The notes beneath the pieces are model-generated. The model was not told the DNA's origin. It was given only the letters and a program-made list of their open reading frames with translations, and searched no databases. 56,163 bases of DNA. Origin: Bacillus massiliglaciei. GTDB lineage: Bacteria; Bacillota; Bacilli; Bacillales; DSM-1321. This document shows positions 34,886-43,799 of this stretch, in pieces (position 1 is the first letter of the stretch; each line of letters opens with the position of its first letter). Where the stretch lies: contig NZ_LT622358.1 of NCBI RefSeq assembly GCF_900098925.1, positions 1 through 56,163 of the forward strand. The letters are read 5' to 3'. Both the position numbers and the translations under genes were made by a program.

Positions 34886-35521
34886 ATGAAGTGGTATCAA
34901 ATTCCGCTGGGTCCTTTGCAGACCAATTGTTATATTGCCTATCAAGAAGGAGAATGCGTGATTTTCGATCCGGGAGAAGAGGCGCAGAAACTTATTCAGT
35001 TCATTCAGACAAAGAATCTGAAGCCGCTGGCCGTCTTGCTGACACATGCTCATTTTGACCATATTGGAGCATTGGATGCCATTCGGGAAAAGTACTCGAT
35101 TCCTGCTTATATTCATGAAAAAGAAAAGGGCTGGCTGATGGATCCTGAATGGAACGGTTCAGCCAAATGGTTTCCTGATAACCCTTGCAGGATGAAACCG
35201 GCGGAACATCTATTGACGAAGGAACAGACGCTCACGGTCGGCCGCTTTTCTTTTGAAGTATATGAAACGCCCGGGCATTCGCCGGGAAGCGTATCCTACT
35301 TTCAAAAAGAAGACCGCTTATTATTTTCAGGAGATGCTCTGTTCCAAAACAGCATCGGCCGGACAGACTTAAGGGGAGGCGATGAACCGACACTGTTCAA
35401 GAGCATCGAAGAAAAGCTGCTCCCGCTGCCGGATGATACCATTGTTTTTCCCGGACATGGGCCGGTTACGACGATACTTGATGAGAAGGAAAACAATCCG
35501 TTTCTTCGTCAGCTATTATAA
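34886..35521 (+). CDS. yqgX: Metallo-beta-lactamase fold hydrolase (YqgX-like)
   Basis: A 211-residue glyoxalase-II-like hydrolase. The metal motif THAHFDHIG lies near residues 52-60, further ligands are His in ETPGHSPGS near 133, Asp in FSGDALF near 152 and His in FPGHGP near 194. N-terminal IPLGPLQTNCYI is typical of the subgroup. It may hydrolyse S-lactoyl-bacillithiol or a similar thioester, but this is inference. GGAGTGAT precedes ATG 34886. Confidence 0.9.
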   Translation: MKWYQIPLGPLQTNCYIAYQEGECVIFDPGEEAQKLIQFIQTKNLKPLAVLLTHAHFDHIGALDAIREKYSIPAYIHEKEKGWLMDPEWNGSAKWFPDNPCRMKPAEHLLTKEQTLTVGRFSFEVYETPGHSPGSVSYFQKEDRLLFSGDALFQNSIGRTDLRGGDEPTLFKSIEEKLLPLPDDTIVFPGHGPVTTILDEKENNPFLRQLL

Positions 35522-35527
35522 TGAAAC

Positions 35528-35568
35528 TGCCCGGATGGCCGCTGATAAAGGCTCATCCGGGCTTTTTG
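35528..35568 (+). terminator. Terminator after yqgX
   Basis: GCCCGGATG pairs with CATCCGGGC across an 18-22 base loop; TTTTT follows. Confidence 0.8.
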
Positions 35569-35607
35569 TATCCGAGAGGAGCCTGAGAAAAACGGAACGG
35601 TTTCAAA

Positions 35608-35642
35608 CAGAAAACCCATGAAATCCATCATGGGTTTTGTAT
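35608..35642 (-). terminator. Terminator after the DUF2626 gene
   Basis: AAAACCCATGA pairs with TCATGGGTTTT just beyond the minus-strand stop at 35651. It ends in T on both strands. Confidence 0.65.
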
Positions 35643-35650
35643 CCGTATTT

Positions 35651-35893
35651 TTAGTGGGAAGCTCCCGGGGTCATCATGAACACACTCCAATAAGTAAATC
35701 CTGCGAAGAAAATGGTTAGATATGCACCAAAAACATATAAGTACATGCGTTCAGATAATTTCAGATAACTCAAAAGAACGAAAAAAACGGTTTGGCCGAA
35801 GAAAAGCAAAGAGGTCTGGTACATGTCGCCTAAATAAAAGAAAATAGCCATGATACCTGTCCAAAAGCCGCAAACCCTGAACATCCGATCCAT
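35651..35893 (-). CDS. yqgY: DUF2626 family membrane protein (YqgY-like)
   Basis: An 80-residue membrane protein with three hydrophobic segments, beginning MDRMFRVCGFWTGIMAIFF and ending FMMTPGASH, the DUF2626 pattern. AGGAGGC lies upstream of ATG 35893. Conserved as yqgY beside yqgX in Bacillus. Function unknown. Confidence 0.88.
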   Translation of the reverse strand: MDRMFRVCGFWTGIMAIFFYLGDMYQTSLLFFGQTVFFVLLSYLKLSERMYLYVFGAYLTIFFAGFTYWSVFMMTPGASH

Positions 35894-36171
35894 CTCGTAA
35901 GCCTCCTTTTATTTCCAATCATTCGAATCATTTCCATTATAAAATAATCGGCCGGGAGAGTAAAGCCGCTAATGGAACTAGTTTGCATTTAGGCTGTTCT
36001 GGTTTTTAAGCAAACCGCCTCCTTGATCCGAAAAGAGAGGCGAAGGGCTGAGACTGGCTTATTTTTAAGCACAGCATGAAAAAGATAAAGAGAAGCGGAA
36101 TTTAACTTTATAAAACAAATATTAGCAAAAGCACATAGAAATGTAGCAGCGATCTAAGGAGAGATAAAGTA

Positions 36172-36480
36172 TTGAATAAGATTAAATGGATTCTAAAAAC
36201 TGCTTTCTGGCGAAGAAAGAAAAACTACTTAAGCGATATCTTGGCAAGCTCAATCTTTCTGCTGATCCTCATTTTTTATGGAGTTGAATTTTTTGAGGAC
36301 AAGTCCTTTTGGTGGTTTATCTTGGCACTTGTTGTCATGGTACTTCTAGGTGCGGCTTTGGAAGCTGCATTCATTAAGTTGCTCAAGGATAAGAACCGTG
36401 AAGTCGGTCCAGTCTGGACCTTTCTTATTTTGTTTGTAATCGTAATGGCTTCGATATATTTACAGGAATGGTATTGGTAA
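36172..36480 (+). CDS. Small hypothetical membrane protein
   Basis: A 102-residue protein with a basic start (MNKIKWILKTAFWRRKKN), three hydrophobic segments and a Trp/Tyr-rich end (YLQEWYW). TTG 36172 follows AAGGAGAG by eight bases. It sits just before comG, where B. subtilis has other genes (yqgZ, yqhA, yqhB). The family is not recognised. Confidence 0.65.
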   Translation: MNKIKWILKTAFWRRKKNYLSDILASSIFLLILIFYGVEFFEDKSFWWFILALVVMVLLGAALEAAFIKLLKDKNREVGPVWTFLILFVIVMASIYLQEWYW

Positions 36481-36657
36481 GTTCTTTGCTGATAGGGAGT
36501 CAAGAGGACATTAAAATCGCCAGGAAACTTTTTGATTTGGCGAACTTCTTCCCCCAAATAGCCCAGTCTTTTTATATTAGTTTTATTTTTTTCGAGGAAC
36601 AGAAGGAAAAATGTAAAAAGAAGTCGAATCTAATTAAACAGAGGAGGTGAAAATCAT

Positions 36658-37725
36658 TTGATAGCCACAGAAAAACTGGCTGACGTCATTATATCCCGCG
36701 CCATCCGTCTGAAGGCTTCGGATATACACATTCTGCCGCGGAAGGAAGGTCCTCTGGTTCAATTCCGCATTGATAACCGGCTTTTTCCGCAGGAAATCCT
36801 TGACCCTGATGAAACGGAGCGGCTCATATCTCACCTGAAATTCCTGGCATCCATGGATATAGGGGAAAAGAGAAGGCCGCAAAGCGGCGCTATAACGGTT
36901 GAACAGGACGGTATAATCGTAGGCCTCCGTTTATCGACACTGCCCGCTTCTTCGTCTGAAAGTCTGGTCATCAGGCTCATCCCTCAGCAAAACATTCTTC
37001 CCTTAGAACAGCTTTCCCTGTTTCCGAACACTATCAAAAAACTGATTGCGCTGCTGAAGCATTCCCACGGCATGATCATTTTTACCGGCCCGACAGGCAG
37101 CGGCAAAACGACAACCCTCTATTCGCTTCTCCACCACACCAATGAAGTGATTGACCGCCATGTTATTACCCTCGAAGATCCAATCGAAAGCATTTCAGAA
37201 AAAGTTCTCCAGGTACAGATCAATGAAAAAGCAGGCATTACGTATTCGGTTGGGCTGAAGGCTGCACTCAGGCATGATCCCGATATCATTATGGTTGGGG
37301 AAATCCGTGATGCTGAAACTGCCCGCATTGCGGTGCGGGCAGCCTTGACCGGGCATTTAATTTTAACGACGATGCACACCCGGGATGCGGCCGGGGCGGT
37401 TTCCCGGTTAATGGAATTTGGGGTCAGCAGTCTTGAAATTGAACAAAGTGTTATTGCAGTCACGGCCCAGCGCCTGGTAGAGCTCAAGTGCCCGGTTTGT
37501 TCAGGGGACTGTACCTGTCAGGATCTATATGCAGGCAAAAGGAATAAAAGAGCGAGCATCTATGAGCTTCTCTATGGAAAACCGCTGCAGGAGGTGTTGA
37601 AATTGGCAAAAGGCCAGAGCGGTACAGTATGTTATCGAACGCTGAAGGATGAAATGAGAAAAGCAGTGGCCATGGGATATGTGGAACAGGAGGAATTCCA
37701 AAAACATGTTATGGAAAAGGCTTAG
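36658..37725 (+). CDS. comGA: Competence pseudopilus assembly ATPase ComGA
   Basis: A 355-residue type II/IV secretion ATPase (GspE/PilB family) powering pseudopilus assembly for DNA uptake. Walker A GPTGSGKTT near residue 143, the Asp box, Walker B region DPDIIMVGEIRDAETA near 205 and the His box TTMHTRDA are visible, and a Cys-rich segment (CPVC, CTC) lies near 278. TTG 36658 follows AGGAGGTGA. First gene of comGA-GG. I found no textbook pair of ComK boxes upstream. Confidence 0.95.
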   Translation: MIATEKLADVIISRAIRLKASDIHILPRKEGPLVQFRIDNRLFPQEILDPDETERLISHLKFLASMDIGEKRRPQSGAITVEQDGIIVGLRLSTLPASSSESLVIRLIPQQNILPLEQLSLFPNTIKKLIALLKHSHGMIIFTGPTGSGKTTTLYSLLHHTNEVIDRHVITLEDPIESISEKVLQVQINEKAGITYSVGLKAALRHDPDIIMVGEIRDAETARIAVRAALTGHLILTTMHTRDAAGAVSRLMEFGVSSLEIEQSVIAVTAQRLVELKCPVCSGDCTCQDLYAGKRNKRASIYELLYGKPLQEVLKLAKGQSGTVCYRTLKDEMRKAVAMGYVEQEEFQKHVMEKA

Positions 37726-38752
37726 GCGGCAAAAATGGAGGCTTAAGGACCAGGCAGCTTTTCTTACGAAGCTTGGTGAATTGCTTGAAAATGGATTTCA
37801 TCTGGCTCAGGCTGTTGATTTTTTGAAATTCCAAGAAAATGAGCATAGAAGAGCGGATTTGGAAAAGGCGATGATTGGACTGCGGAGCGGCCTTTCCTTT
37901 CATCAGGTTCTTTTAGATATCCAGTTTCATGCTCAGCTGGTCAGCTATGTATATTACGGTGAACAATATGGTGATTTATCTTCAGCACTGAAGGAAGGGG
38001 GGAAGTATTTTCACAGCCGGTCAAATGATCTGGAGAAGCTCAGAAATCTCCTTGTCTATCCTTTGTTCCTTTTTATGGTAGTACTGACCATCTTTTATGT
38101 CCTTCAAGGAATTCTTCTTCCAAAATTCGAGCAGCTCTTTCTTTCTATGGATGTAGAAAAAAATTTTTTTATGCAGGCTGTTCTAGTACTCTCAGCCATT
38201 CTTCCCAAACTTCCTCTTTTCTTCGTTCTCCTGCTGCTTGCTCTCTTTTTAACCAAACGTTTCTGGTATGACCGGATGCCTCCGCTGGAGCAAAGAAAAC
38301 AATTGCTGAAACTTCCTGTCGCCGGAACTTTTGCCAGGCTGTATGACACCTATTTCTTTTCCAGCCAGCTTTCTGGTCTCCTGTCCGGCGGCTTATCGAT
38401 CAATGAGAGTCTCCGGATTTTTGCCTCCAATCAGAAGCAGCCCTTTTACGAACAGTTGTGCTTGGAAATCGAGAATGATTTAGTCAGCGGTCGGTCATTG
38501 GCAGCTATTTTTGAAGAATCTCCGTTTTTTGAGAGAAATTTACCTCTTATTGCGTTGAATGGGCAAAAATACGGCCGGCTTGATGCAGAGCTTCTTCACT
38601 ACAGCCGTTATTTATTAGGGAAGATCGAAGAACGGATGAATCTGATCATGAAAGTGATTCAGCCGCTGCTCTTTTCCTTTATTGGCCTTTTGATTATATC
38701 CATTTACTTGGCCGTATTATTGCCGATGTTTTCTCTGTTGGAGGGGATTTAG
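37706..38752 (+). CDS. comGB: Competence pseudopilus membrane platform protein ComGB
   Basis: A 348-residue GspF/PilC-type inner membrane protein with two copies of the family domain and three membrane helices (near residues 115, 165 and 325). It works with ComGA to assemble the pseudopilus. ATG 37706 lies inside the end of comGA (20-base overlap), with GGAGG 12 bases upstream. Normal length, no disruption. Confidence 0.93.
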   Translation: MLWKRLRRQKWRLKDQAAFLTKLGELLENGFHLAQAVDFLKFQENEHRRADLEKAMIGLRSGLSFHQVLLDIQFHAQLVSYVYYGEQYGDLSSALKEGGKYFHSRSNDLEKLRNLLVYPLFLFMVVLTIFYVLQGILLPKFEQLFLSMDVEKNFFMQAVLVLSAILPKLPLFFVLLLLALFLTKRFWYDRMPPLEQRKQLLKLPVAGTFARLYDTYFFSSQLSGLLSGGLSINESLRIFASNQKQPFYEQLCLEIENDLVSGRSLAAIFEESPFFERNLPLIALNGQKYGRLDAELLHYSRYLLGKIEERMNLIMKVIQPLLFSFIGLLIISIYLAVLLPMFSLLEGI

Positions 38753-38808
38753 GCAAGTTCCTGATCTCTCAGAGCAGAGTGGAAAAGCTAAAGGAGGAAA
38801 GCGGGAAT

Positions 38809-39174
38809 ATGAACCAAAAAGGATTTACGTTAATGGAGATGAAAGATAGTAAATATGCTCGTTTAGCTGTAAAAAAAATAAAAGAGCAAAATGCCTTCAC
38901 GTTAATAGAGATGCTGGTTGTGCTTCTCGTCATCAGCATTCTGTTATTGATCACCATTCCGAATATTACAAAGCATCAATCGATTATCCAGGATAAAGGC
39001 TGTGAAGCTTTTATCAAGATGGTTGAATCCCAAGTTCAGGCTTATCAGATTGATCATAAGAAGCTGCCGGCAAGCGTCAGCGATCTGGAAGGCGAATATT
39101 TAAAAGAAACATCCTGTCCAAATGGTGACAAAGTGTCTATTGGAACAGGAGGCGAAGTAACGGTTGCCAAATAA
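38809..39174 (+). CDS. comGC: Major competence pseudopilin ComGC, with duplicated prepilin motif
   Basis: A 121-residue major pseudopilin. The usual hydrophobic helix FTLIEMLVVLLVISILLLITIP is at residues 30-51, and the family Cys pair (KGCEAF, TSCPNG) is present. Unusually, a second prepilin-like start, MNQKGFTLMEM, stands at residues 1-11, followed by a polar insert of about 18 residues. The functional site has Ala, not Gly, before FTLIEM. At DNA level the two motifs are imperfect repeats. ATG 38809 follows AAAGGAGG. If processing occurs at the inner site the leader is about 29 residues rather than the usual 5-10. Confidence 0.9.
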   Translation: MNQKGFTLMEMKDSKYARLAVKKIKEQNAFTLIEMLVVLLVISILLLITIPNITKHQSIIQDKGCEAFIKMVESQVQAYQIDHKKLPASVSDLEGEYLKETSCPNGDKVSIGTGGEVTVAK

Positions 39175-39598
39175 AAGGCAGTCAGGCTTTACCTTGAGTG
39201 AGATTCTTGTGGTCCTGGCTGTTTTCCTGATGCTGACAAGTCTTGCTGCTGCGGCCTATCCATCTTTTGGGGAAGAACTGAAAAATGAGCAGTTTATTCA
39301 GCAATTTGAGGATGACCTTTATTACAGTCAGCAATATGCGCTTTCCCATGCAGAAACCGTCCATTTTTATCTTTCAGAGGATCAGTATGCTGTGCAGTCT
39401 AATAATGGAAAAAACCTGCTGAAACGATCGATTCCTCCGGACATTGCCTACCAAAAAGGAAGCCTTCCGAACAAAATTAGCTTTACTCCCACCGGCGTCA
39501 CCTCTAACAGCGGGACCTTACAGTTTAAAACCCCGAAAAATAAATATAAATTGACCATTTATATTGGAAAGGGGAAATTTTTGCTTGTCAAAGTCTAG
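39164..39598 (+). CDS. comGD: Minor competence pseudopilin ComGD
   Basis: A 144-residue minor pseudopilin: short leader MPNKRQSG followed by FTLSEILVVLAVFLML, cut after Gly by the prepilin peptidase ComC. A beta-rich globular part follows. TTG 39164 overlaps comGC by 11 bases, with GGAGG upstream. Order and length match ComGD. Confidence 0.9.
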   Translation: MPNKRQSGFTLSEILVVLAVFLMLTSLAAAAYPSFGEELKNEQFIQQFEDDLYYSQQYALSHAETVHFYLSEDQYAVQSNNGKNLLKRSIPPDIAYQKGSLPNKISFTPTGVTSNSGTLQFKTPKNKYKLTIYIGKGKFLLVKV

Positions 39599-39920
39599 CG
39601 GATTTACGTACGTAGAGAGCATCTCTGCTTTTTCCATCTGCCTTTTTCTTATCCTCTCAGTTTTGCCTATCCTGACGAAGGTACAGGCCGATCAATACGA
39701 TTCCTGGCTCAAATTGCATGCGGGCCAGCTGCTGTATGAACGATTGGAGGCCTATATGGCCGGAGATGCAGGCATGTCCTCTGAACGAATTCACTATCAA
39801 AACCATACGTTCAGCCTAACTTGGACAGAGGCAGGTCCATCAAGCCCTTTTCATGAAGCATGTATTGAATATCAGACCAAGAGCGGAAAGACGGAAGTGG
39901 TTTGCGATGCGGCCAAATGA
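39585..39920 (+). CDS. comGE: Minor competence pseudopilin ComGE
   Basis: A 111-residue pseudopilin-like protein, leader LSKSSG then FTYVESISAFSICLFLILS as the N-terminal helix. TTG 39585 has AAGGGGA nine bases upstream; the in-frame TTG at 39564 is less likely. It overlaps comGD by 14 bases and comGF by 14. Identified mainly by position. Confidence 0.82.
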   Translation: MSKSSGFTYVESISAFSICLFLILSVLPILTKVQADQYDSWLKLHAGQLLYERLEAYMAGDAGMSSERIHYQNHTFSLTWTEAGPSSPFHEACIEYQTKSGKTEVVCDAAK

Positions 39921-40359
39921 AAAAGGGTTTACCCTGGTGGAAATGCTGTCTTCTCTCGTTATTTTTATGGTGATCACAATGTGCCTGCTCCAGCTTTTCA
40001 TAATAATAAATAAGCAGACCGTGTCTGGAGACGGTTTGAATGAGAAAGAATGGGAAATCTTTTGCACTCAATTGAAGCATGAGATTCATCTTTCTTCAGA
40101 GCAGAAGGCCGCGGGAAGCAAGCTTGTTTTAATGAATGCCGGAAACTTAATTACGATTGAACAATATCAAGATAAAATCCGCCGACAGGTGAATGGAACA
40201 GGTCATGAAGTTTTTCTCCAGGAAATTGCCGCATTCCATGTAGAGGAGGAAGGGAAGGGGCTCGCTGTTTCGGTGAAAGATAAAGGAGGGCATCTCTATG
40301 AGCGAAAAATTTATCCCGTCCTTACAGAGGGGGTGCCGGTTCAGACAGCTGCTGAATAA
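39907..40359 (+). CDS. comGF: Minor competence pseudopilin ComGF
   Basis: A 150-residue pseudopilin-like protein: leader MRPNEKG, then FTLVEMLSSLVIFMVITMCLL. The C-terminal part is hydrophilic and beta-rich. ATG 39907 lies within the comGE end; a longer in-frame reading from 39853 is embedded in comGE and rejected. Contributes to the pseudopilus tip or assembly. Confidence 0.87.
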   Translation: MRPNEKGFTLVEMLSSLVIFMVITMCLLQLFIIINKQTVSGDGLNEKEWEIFCTQLKHEIHLSSEQKAAGSKLVLMNAGNLITIEQYQDKIRRQVNGTGHEVFLQEIAAFHVEEEGKGLAVSVKDKGGHLYERKIYPVLTEGVPVQTAAE

Positions 40360-40726
40360 CCAAAGGGGAATGATCCTTCCTGTAGTCCTCATCTTGTCAG
40401 CGATCTTACTGTCCGTTACGTTCTATTCCGTCGAACAGTTTATGGGAGACAAAAAATTCACGCATGAAGCAGCCGGGAAATTAATGGCCGATCATCTGAT
40501 CAGGCTGGCAGCACTGGAGTGGAGGGAATCCTGGGAAGCGGGGCAAACGGATTATAAAGAAGGCCTTTTATTTTACCCAAATGGGGACGTGTATTATAAA
40601 GTAACGGACGAGTCAGTCAGCGAGATTGGCCTGACCTTTTATGCAACTTCCAAGGACGGACAAAAAAGTCTGTCACTTATGAAGTTTGATAAGACCCAGA
40701 GGGATATGACAGAAAAAGTGGAATGA
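40298..40726 (+). CDS. comGG: Minor competence protein ComGG
   Basis: A 142-residue protein with a basic N-terminus (SLQRGCRFRQLLNNQRG), one membrane helix (MILPVVLILSAILLSVTFYS) and an extracytoplasmic end, the ComGG pattern without a perfect prepilin site. GGAGG precedes ATG 40298, which overlaps comGF by 62 bases. Last com gene. Confidence 0.85.
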   Translation: MSEKFIPSLQRGCRFRQLLNNQRGMILPVVLILSAILLSVTFYSVEQFMGDKKFTHEAAGKLMADHLIRLAALEWRESWEAGQTDYKEGLLFYPNGDVYYKVTDESVSEIGLTFYATSKDGQKSLSLMKFDKTQRDMTEKVE

Positions 40727-40798
40727 AGTTCAGAAGCGGCAGCGTTTGACGGATAAGATAGGCATCATTCGGGCATACTGAGGGACGGGGTGATGTCT

Positions 40799-40978
40799 GT
40801 GAAAACAAATGCATATATTCAATATTTAACAGAACAAATTCTGATTTTTTTCAGCAAAGGGAAACAGGAGCGGAAAGAGGAAAGAAGAGAGCGGAAGGAA
40901 AACAAACCTCCGAAAGTGTCTGAATGGTTCGGGATTGTTCCTTTTGCAATATCGATGATGCTGAAAAAAAACAAATAG
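40799..40978 (+). CDS. yqzE: YqzE family protein
   Basis: A 59-residue protein: MKTNAYIQYLTEQILIFF start, a highly charged Lys/Glu/Arg middle (KQERKEERRERKENK) and a hydrophobic end near WFGIVPFAISMML. GTG 40799 has GGGG eight bases upstream and gives the family N-terminus; ATG 40793 is possible. It follows comGG as in B. subtilis. Function unknown, perhaps linked to competence by position. Confidence 0.82.
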   Translation: MKTNAYIQYLTEQILIFFSKGKQERKEERRERKENKPPKVSEWFGIVPFAISMMLKKNK

Positions 40979-40981
40979 CAA

Positions 40982-41018
40982 AAGCGGATGCCGCATATGG
41001 GCATCCGTTTTTTGCGGC
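40982..41018 (+). terminator. Terminator after yqzE
   Basis: AAGCGGATGCC-type stem (GCGGATGCC/GGGCATCCG) with a six-base loop and six T. Confidence 0.85.
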
Positions 41019-41076
41019 TTTGTGCCGGCTGAGACCAAGTAAGAAGACTATAAGCTGTCCGTCCTAGCCTGTATTT

Positions 41077-42393
41077 TTAACTGGCGATATCCATATCCAT
41101 TCTATTTGAGTTTTTCTTCAACAGAGATACCGCGATGATCGAAATAACACAGGCGGCAATAAGATAGAGACTGATTGGAACAGTGCTATTAAATGTATTT
41201 AATAAATACACGCATAGTAATGGGGATAGCCCTTGGACAGCGGCGGAGATTTGATAACCCAGTGAGGTTCCGCTATACCTTAGTTCTGCCGGGAAACACT
41301 CTGCAATAAGGGCGGCCAAAGGTCCATAGACGGTTCCGGCGCCAATAATGGATAAACACATTCCCAGAATCACTAATCCAGGTGTCTTTGTATCAAGCAG
41401 CATGAAGAATGGGAATGCAACCAAAATGGTTAATAGACTTCCGACATAAAATACCGTTTTTCTATTATATTTGTCTGATAAATGGGCTGCATAGAGGATT
41501 GCAATGATTTCGACTATAGATACCAACAGGATGGTATTAGTCAGGAACTGCTTATCTAAATGCAGCTGTTCTGTTCCATAACTGATAGCAAAGGTAGTAA
41601 ATACATAGAAAGGTACACCTTGAGCTAAACTGGAGAAAATGACCAAAAATAATGCTTTAGGATATCTCTTGAAAACTTCTCTCACTGGCTGTTTTGCCAG
41701 GCGGTTTTCTTTTTTCATTTTTGTGAACTGAGGAGAATCAGCTACCCCGCGTCTGATTATAAATCCAATGAAAACAAGCACAAGGCTGATCAGAAAGGGA
41801 ATTCTCCATCCCCAAGTATAAAAGTGGTCTCCCGTTAAAAAGATCGTAAGGGAAATGGCTCCTGATGAAAGGAGCAAGGCGATGGGAGATGCTATTTGCG
41901 TCATGCTTCCCATAATCCCGCGTCTTTTTTTAGAGCTCCATTCCACCGAAAGGACAACAGAACCGCCCCATTCACCTCCGGCTCCGAACCCTTGGCAGAA
42001 ACGTAAAAATACAAGCAGAATAGCTGCGGTAATCCCGACATTTTCATAAGGGGGCAATAATCCGATGAGCGTACTGCTAATACCCATTAAAAGGAGGGTT
42101 GCGACTAATGATGTTTTGCGTCCGAGGCGGTCGCCAAAATTCCCGAAAAAGGCAGCGCCAAGCGGCCGGGCAAGAAAGCCTATAAAGAGTGTGGTAAATG
42201 ACTGGAGCAGCCCAATGTAAGGGTCCGATTCGGGAAAGAACAATTTAGGAAAGACCAATGCGGCCATTGTGCCATAAATGTAGAAATCATACCATTCAAT
42301 CGTGGTTCCGACCACGCTTGCCAAAGCCGCTCTTTTAACTAGTTTCTTTCGCTGTTCTTCAGGAATGCTATCATGAGTATTTATCGTTGACAT
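41077..42393 (-). CDS. MHS family (MFS) metabolite:H+ symporter
   Basis: A 438-residue transporter with twelve hydrophobic segments. The start (ASVVGTTIEWYDFYIYG), the FLARPLGAAFFGNFGDRLGRK motif between segments 2 and 3, and the FCQGFGAGGEWGGSVVL block place it in the metabolite:H+ symporter family (ProP, ShiA, KgtP relatives), which take up small organic acids and betaines. GGTGAT lies before ATG 42393. It is last in the minus-strand operon with two M20 hydrolases, so it probably imports their substrate. Substrate unknown. Confidence 0.88.
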   Translation of the reverse strand: MSTINTHDSIPEEQRKKLVKRAALASVVGTTIEWYDFYIYGTMAALVFPKLFFPESDPYIGLLQSFTTLFIGFLARPLGAAFFGNFGDRLGRKTSLVATLLLMGISSTLIGLLPPYENVGITAAILLVFLRFCQGFGAGGEWGGSVVLSVEWSSKKRRGIMGSMTQIASPIALLLSSGAISLTIFLTGDHFYTWGWRIPFLISLVLVFIGFIIRRGVADSPQFTKMKKENRLAKQPVREVFKRYPKALFLVIFSSLAQGVPFYVFTTFAISYGTEQLHLDKQFLTNTILLVSIVEIIAILYAAHLSDKYNRKTVFYVGSLLTILVAFPFFMLLDTKTPGLVILGMCLSIIGAGTVYGPLAALIAECFPAELRYSGTSLGYQISAAVQGLSPLLCVYLLNTFNSTVPISLYLIAACVISIIAVSLLKKNSNRMDMDIAS

Positions 42394-42490
42394 CCTTTAT
42401 CACCATCACTTTATTTGATATTTTAGTAAACAGGTTCCCTCGTGATGTCAATGTTTGCGGGCCGGGCCTTTTGAGTTTTTTTAGTTTCCC

Positions 42491-43786
42491 CTACTCTTCA
42501 TTCTCGCGATATTTGCACCATTTCATCAGAAATGCGGCGTACGTTCTGGTTACCTGTTTAACACTGTCGAGGTCAACCCATTCGTTCGGTGCATGAAGGC
42601 CTTCGCCTGTGGGTCCATAACATGTGGCAGGAATGTCATAATACAGATTATAAAATCTAGCATCCGTTGTAGCGGTAAAGGATCTAAATTCTAAAGGTGT
42701 TTCTCCAATGGCCATATGTGCTTTGTTTAAAACATCAAATAACTCTTGATTCGGGTCAATGGAAAATCCTTCAGCGTGAAATCCGTAAAATGTAATATCC
42801 GGAAGGTTTTCGCTTAGCCACTCGTCTTTTCCCGCAGCTGCCAGTAAAAAGGATTTTAAATCGTCTTTTATGTCCTGCGGGTTAATTCCTGGCGGAAAAC
42901 CTACTCTTGCTTCAATCGTACATTCGGAAGGAACAGTCGAAGTCCAATCTCCTGAATGGATTTTTCCGATATTGATATTATAAGGATGGGGATGGTCAGC
43001 GAAATCTTTATGTTTTTTCTTATTATTTAATTCTTGTTCATAATTTAATAGGGCATCAATCATTTTATAACTTTCAATAATCGGGCTTACGGCTTTGTCA
43101 GCCCTTTCTGTATGTGCACCTAAACCTTTAATTTTCATCCTTACCCAAATCACGCCAACCTGAGCAATTAGTCCTTTTCGTCCAAGCGGCTCTGGAATAA
43201 GGGCAGCATCTGCTTTAAAACCTTCTTCTATTGCAGCTAGAGCGCCATTCCCGGTACACTCTTCTTCTGTTACCGTTTTAATAATGACGTCAGATGAAAG
43301 TTTGATTCCGACATCGCGTACAGCTTTTAAGGCAAAAATCATTGCAGCTATACCTGATTTCATATCAGCTGTTCCACGGCCGTACATTTTGCTGCCGACG
43401 ATATCGGCTCCCCATGGATTATGTTCCCATAATGAAACAGGTTCTGGACTGACAACGTCTATATGTCCTTGGAAAATCACACTTTTGCCTTTTTTATCGC
43501 CTTCTGAACGATATTCTCCGATGACAACCGGTCTGTCATCATAGGGCCATTCGGGTTCGGAATAACCTGGATGTGAGGATAGCTTGAGGGGATCGGGAAT
43601 CACCTTTGATACCGTCAGATCCAGTTCTTTTTCCAAAAACTCAGCAATAAAGTGCTGAACAGGTGCTTCATTGCCGAGAGTAGATGGAAATTGGCATAGC
43701 GTTTGTAAAAAGTTAATTTCTGCATCCCATGACTTGTCTATTTGCTGGAAAACCTTTTCTAAACTCAAATCAGTTGCTGTTTTCAT
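42491..43786 (-). CDS. M20 family metallopeptidase, ArgE/DapE-type deacylase
   Basis: A 431-residue two-zinc M20 enzyme. Metal and catalytic motifs: FQGHIDVVSP near 95, GRGTADMKSG near 125, the catalytic Glu pair in VTEEECTGNGA near 160, and a late His in EGLHAPNEW. A lid/dimerisation domain occupies the middle. It should cut an amide bond of an N-acyl amino acid type compound. ATG 43786 follows AAGGAGAAGG; an in-frame extension to 43903 lies inside the upstream gene and is rejected. 13 bases separate it from the carbamoylase-like gene. Confidence 0.88.
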   Translation of the reverse strand: MKTATDLSLEKVFQQIDKSWDAEINFLQTLCQFPSTLGNEAPVQHFIAEFLEKELDLTVSKVIPDPLKLSSHPGYSEPEWPYDDRPVVIGEYRSEGDKKGKSVIFQGHIDVVSPEPVSLWEHNPWGADIVGSKMYGRGTADMKSGIAAMIFALKAVRDVGIKLSSDVIIKTVTEEECTGNGALAAIEEGFKADAALIPEPLGRKGLIAQVGVIWVRMKIKGLGAHTERADKAVSPIIESYKMIDALLNYEQELNNKKKHKDFADHPHPYNINIGKIHSGDWTSTVPSECTIEARVGFPPGINPQDIKDDLKSFLLAAAGKDEWLSENLPDITFYGFHAEGFSIDPNQELFDVLNKAHMAIGETPLEFRSFTATTDARFYNLYYDIPATCYGPTGEGLHAPNEWVDLDSVKQVTRTYAAFLMKWCKYRENEE

Positions 43787-43799
43787 ACTATCCTTCTCC

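Noticed and set aside
36481..36657. ComK box upstream of comGA
   Set aside because: I found A- and T-runs but no convincing pair of AAAA-N5-TTTT motifs at accepted spacing.
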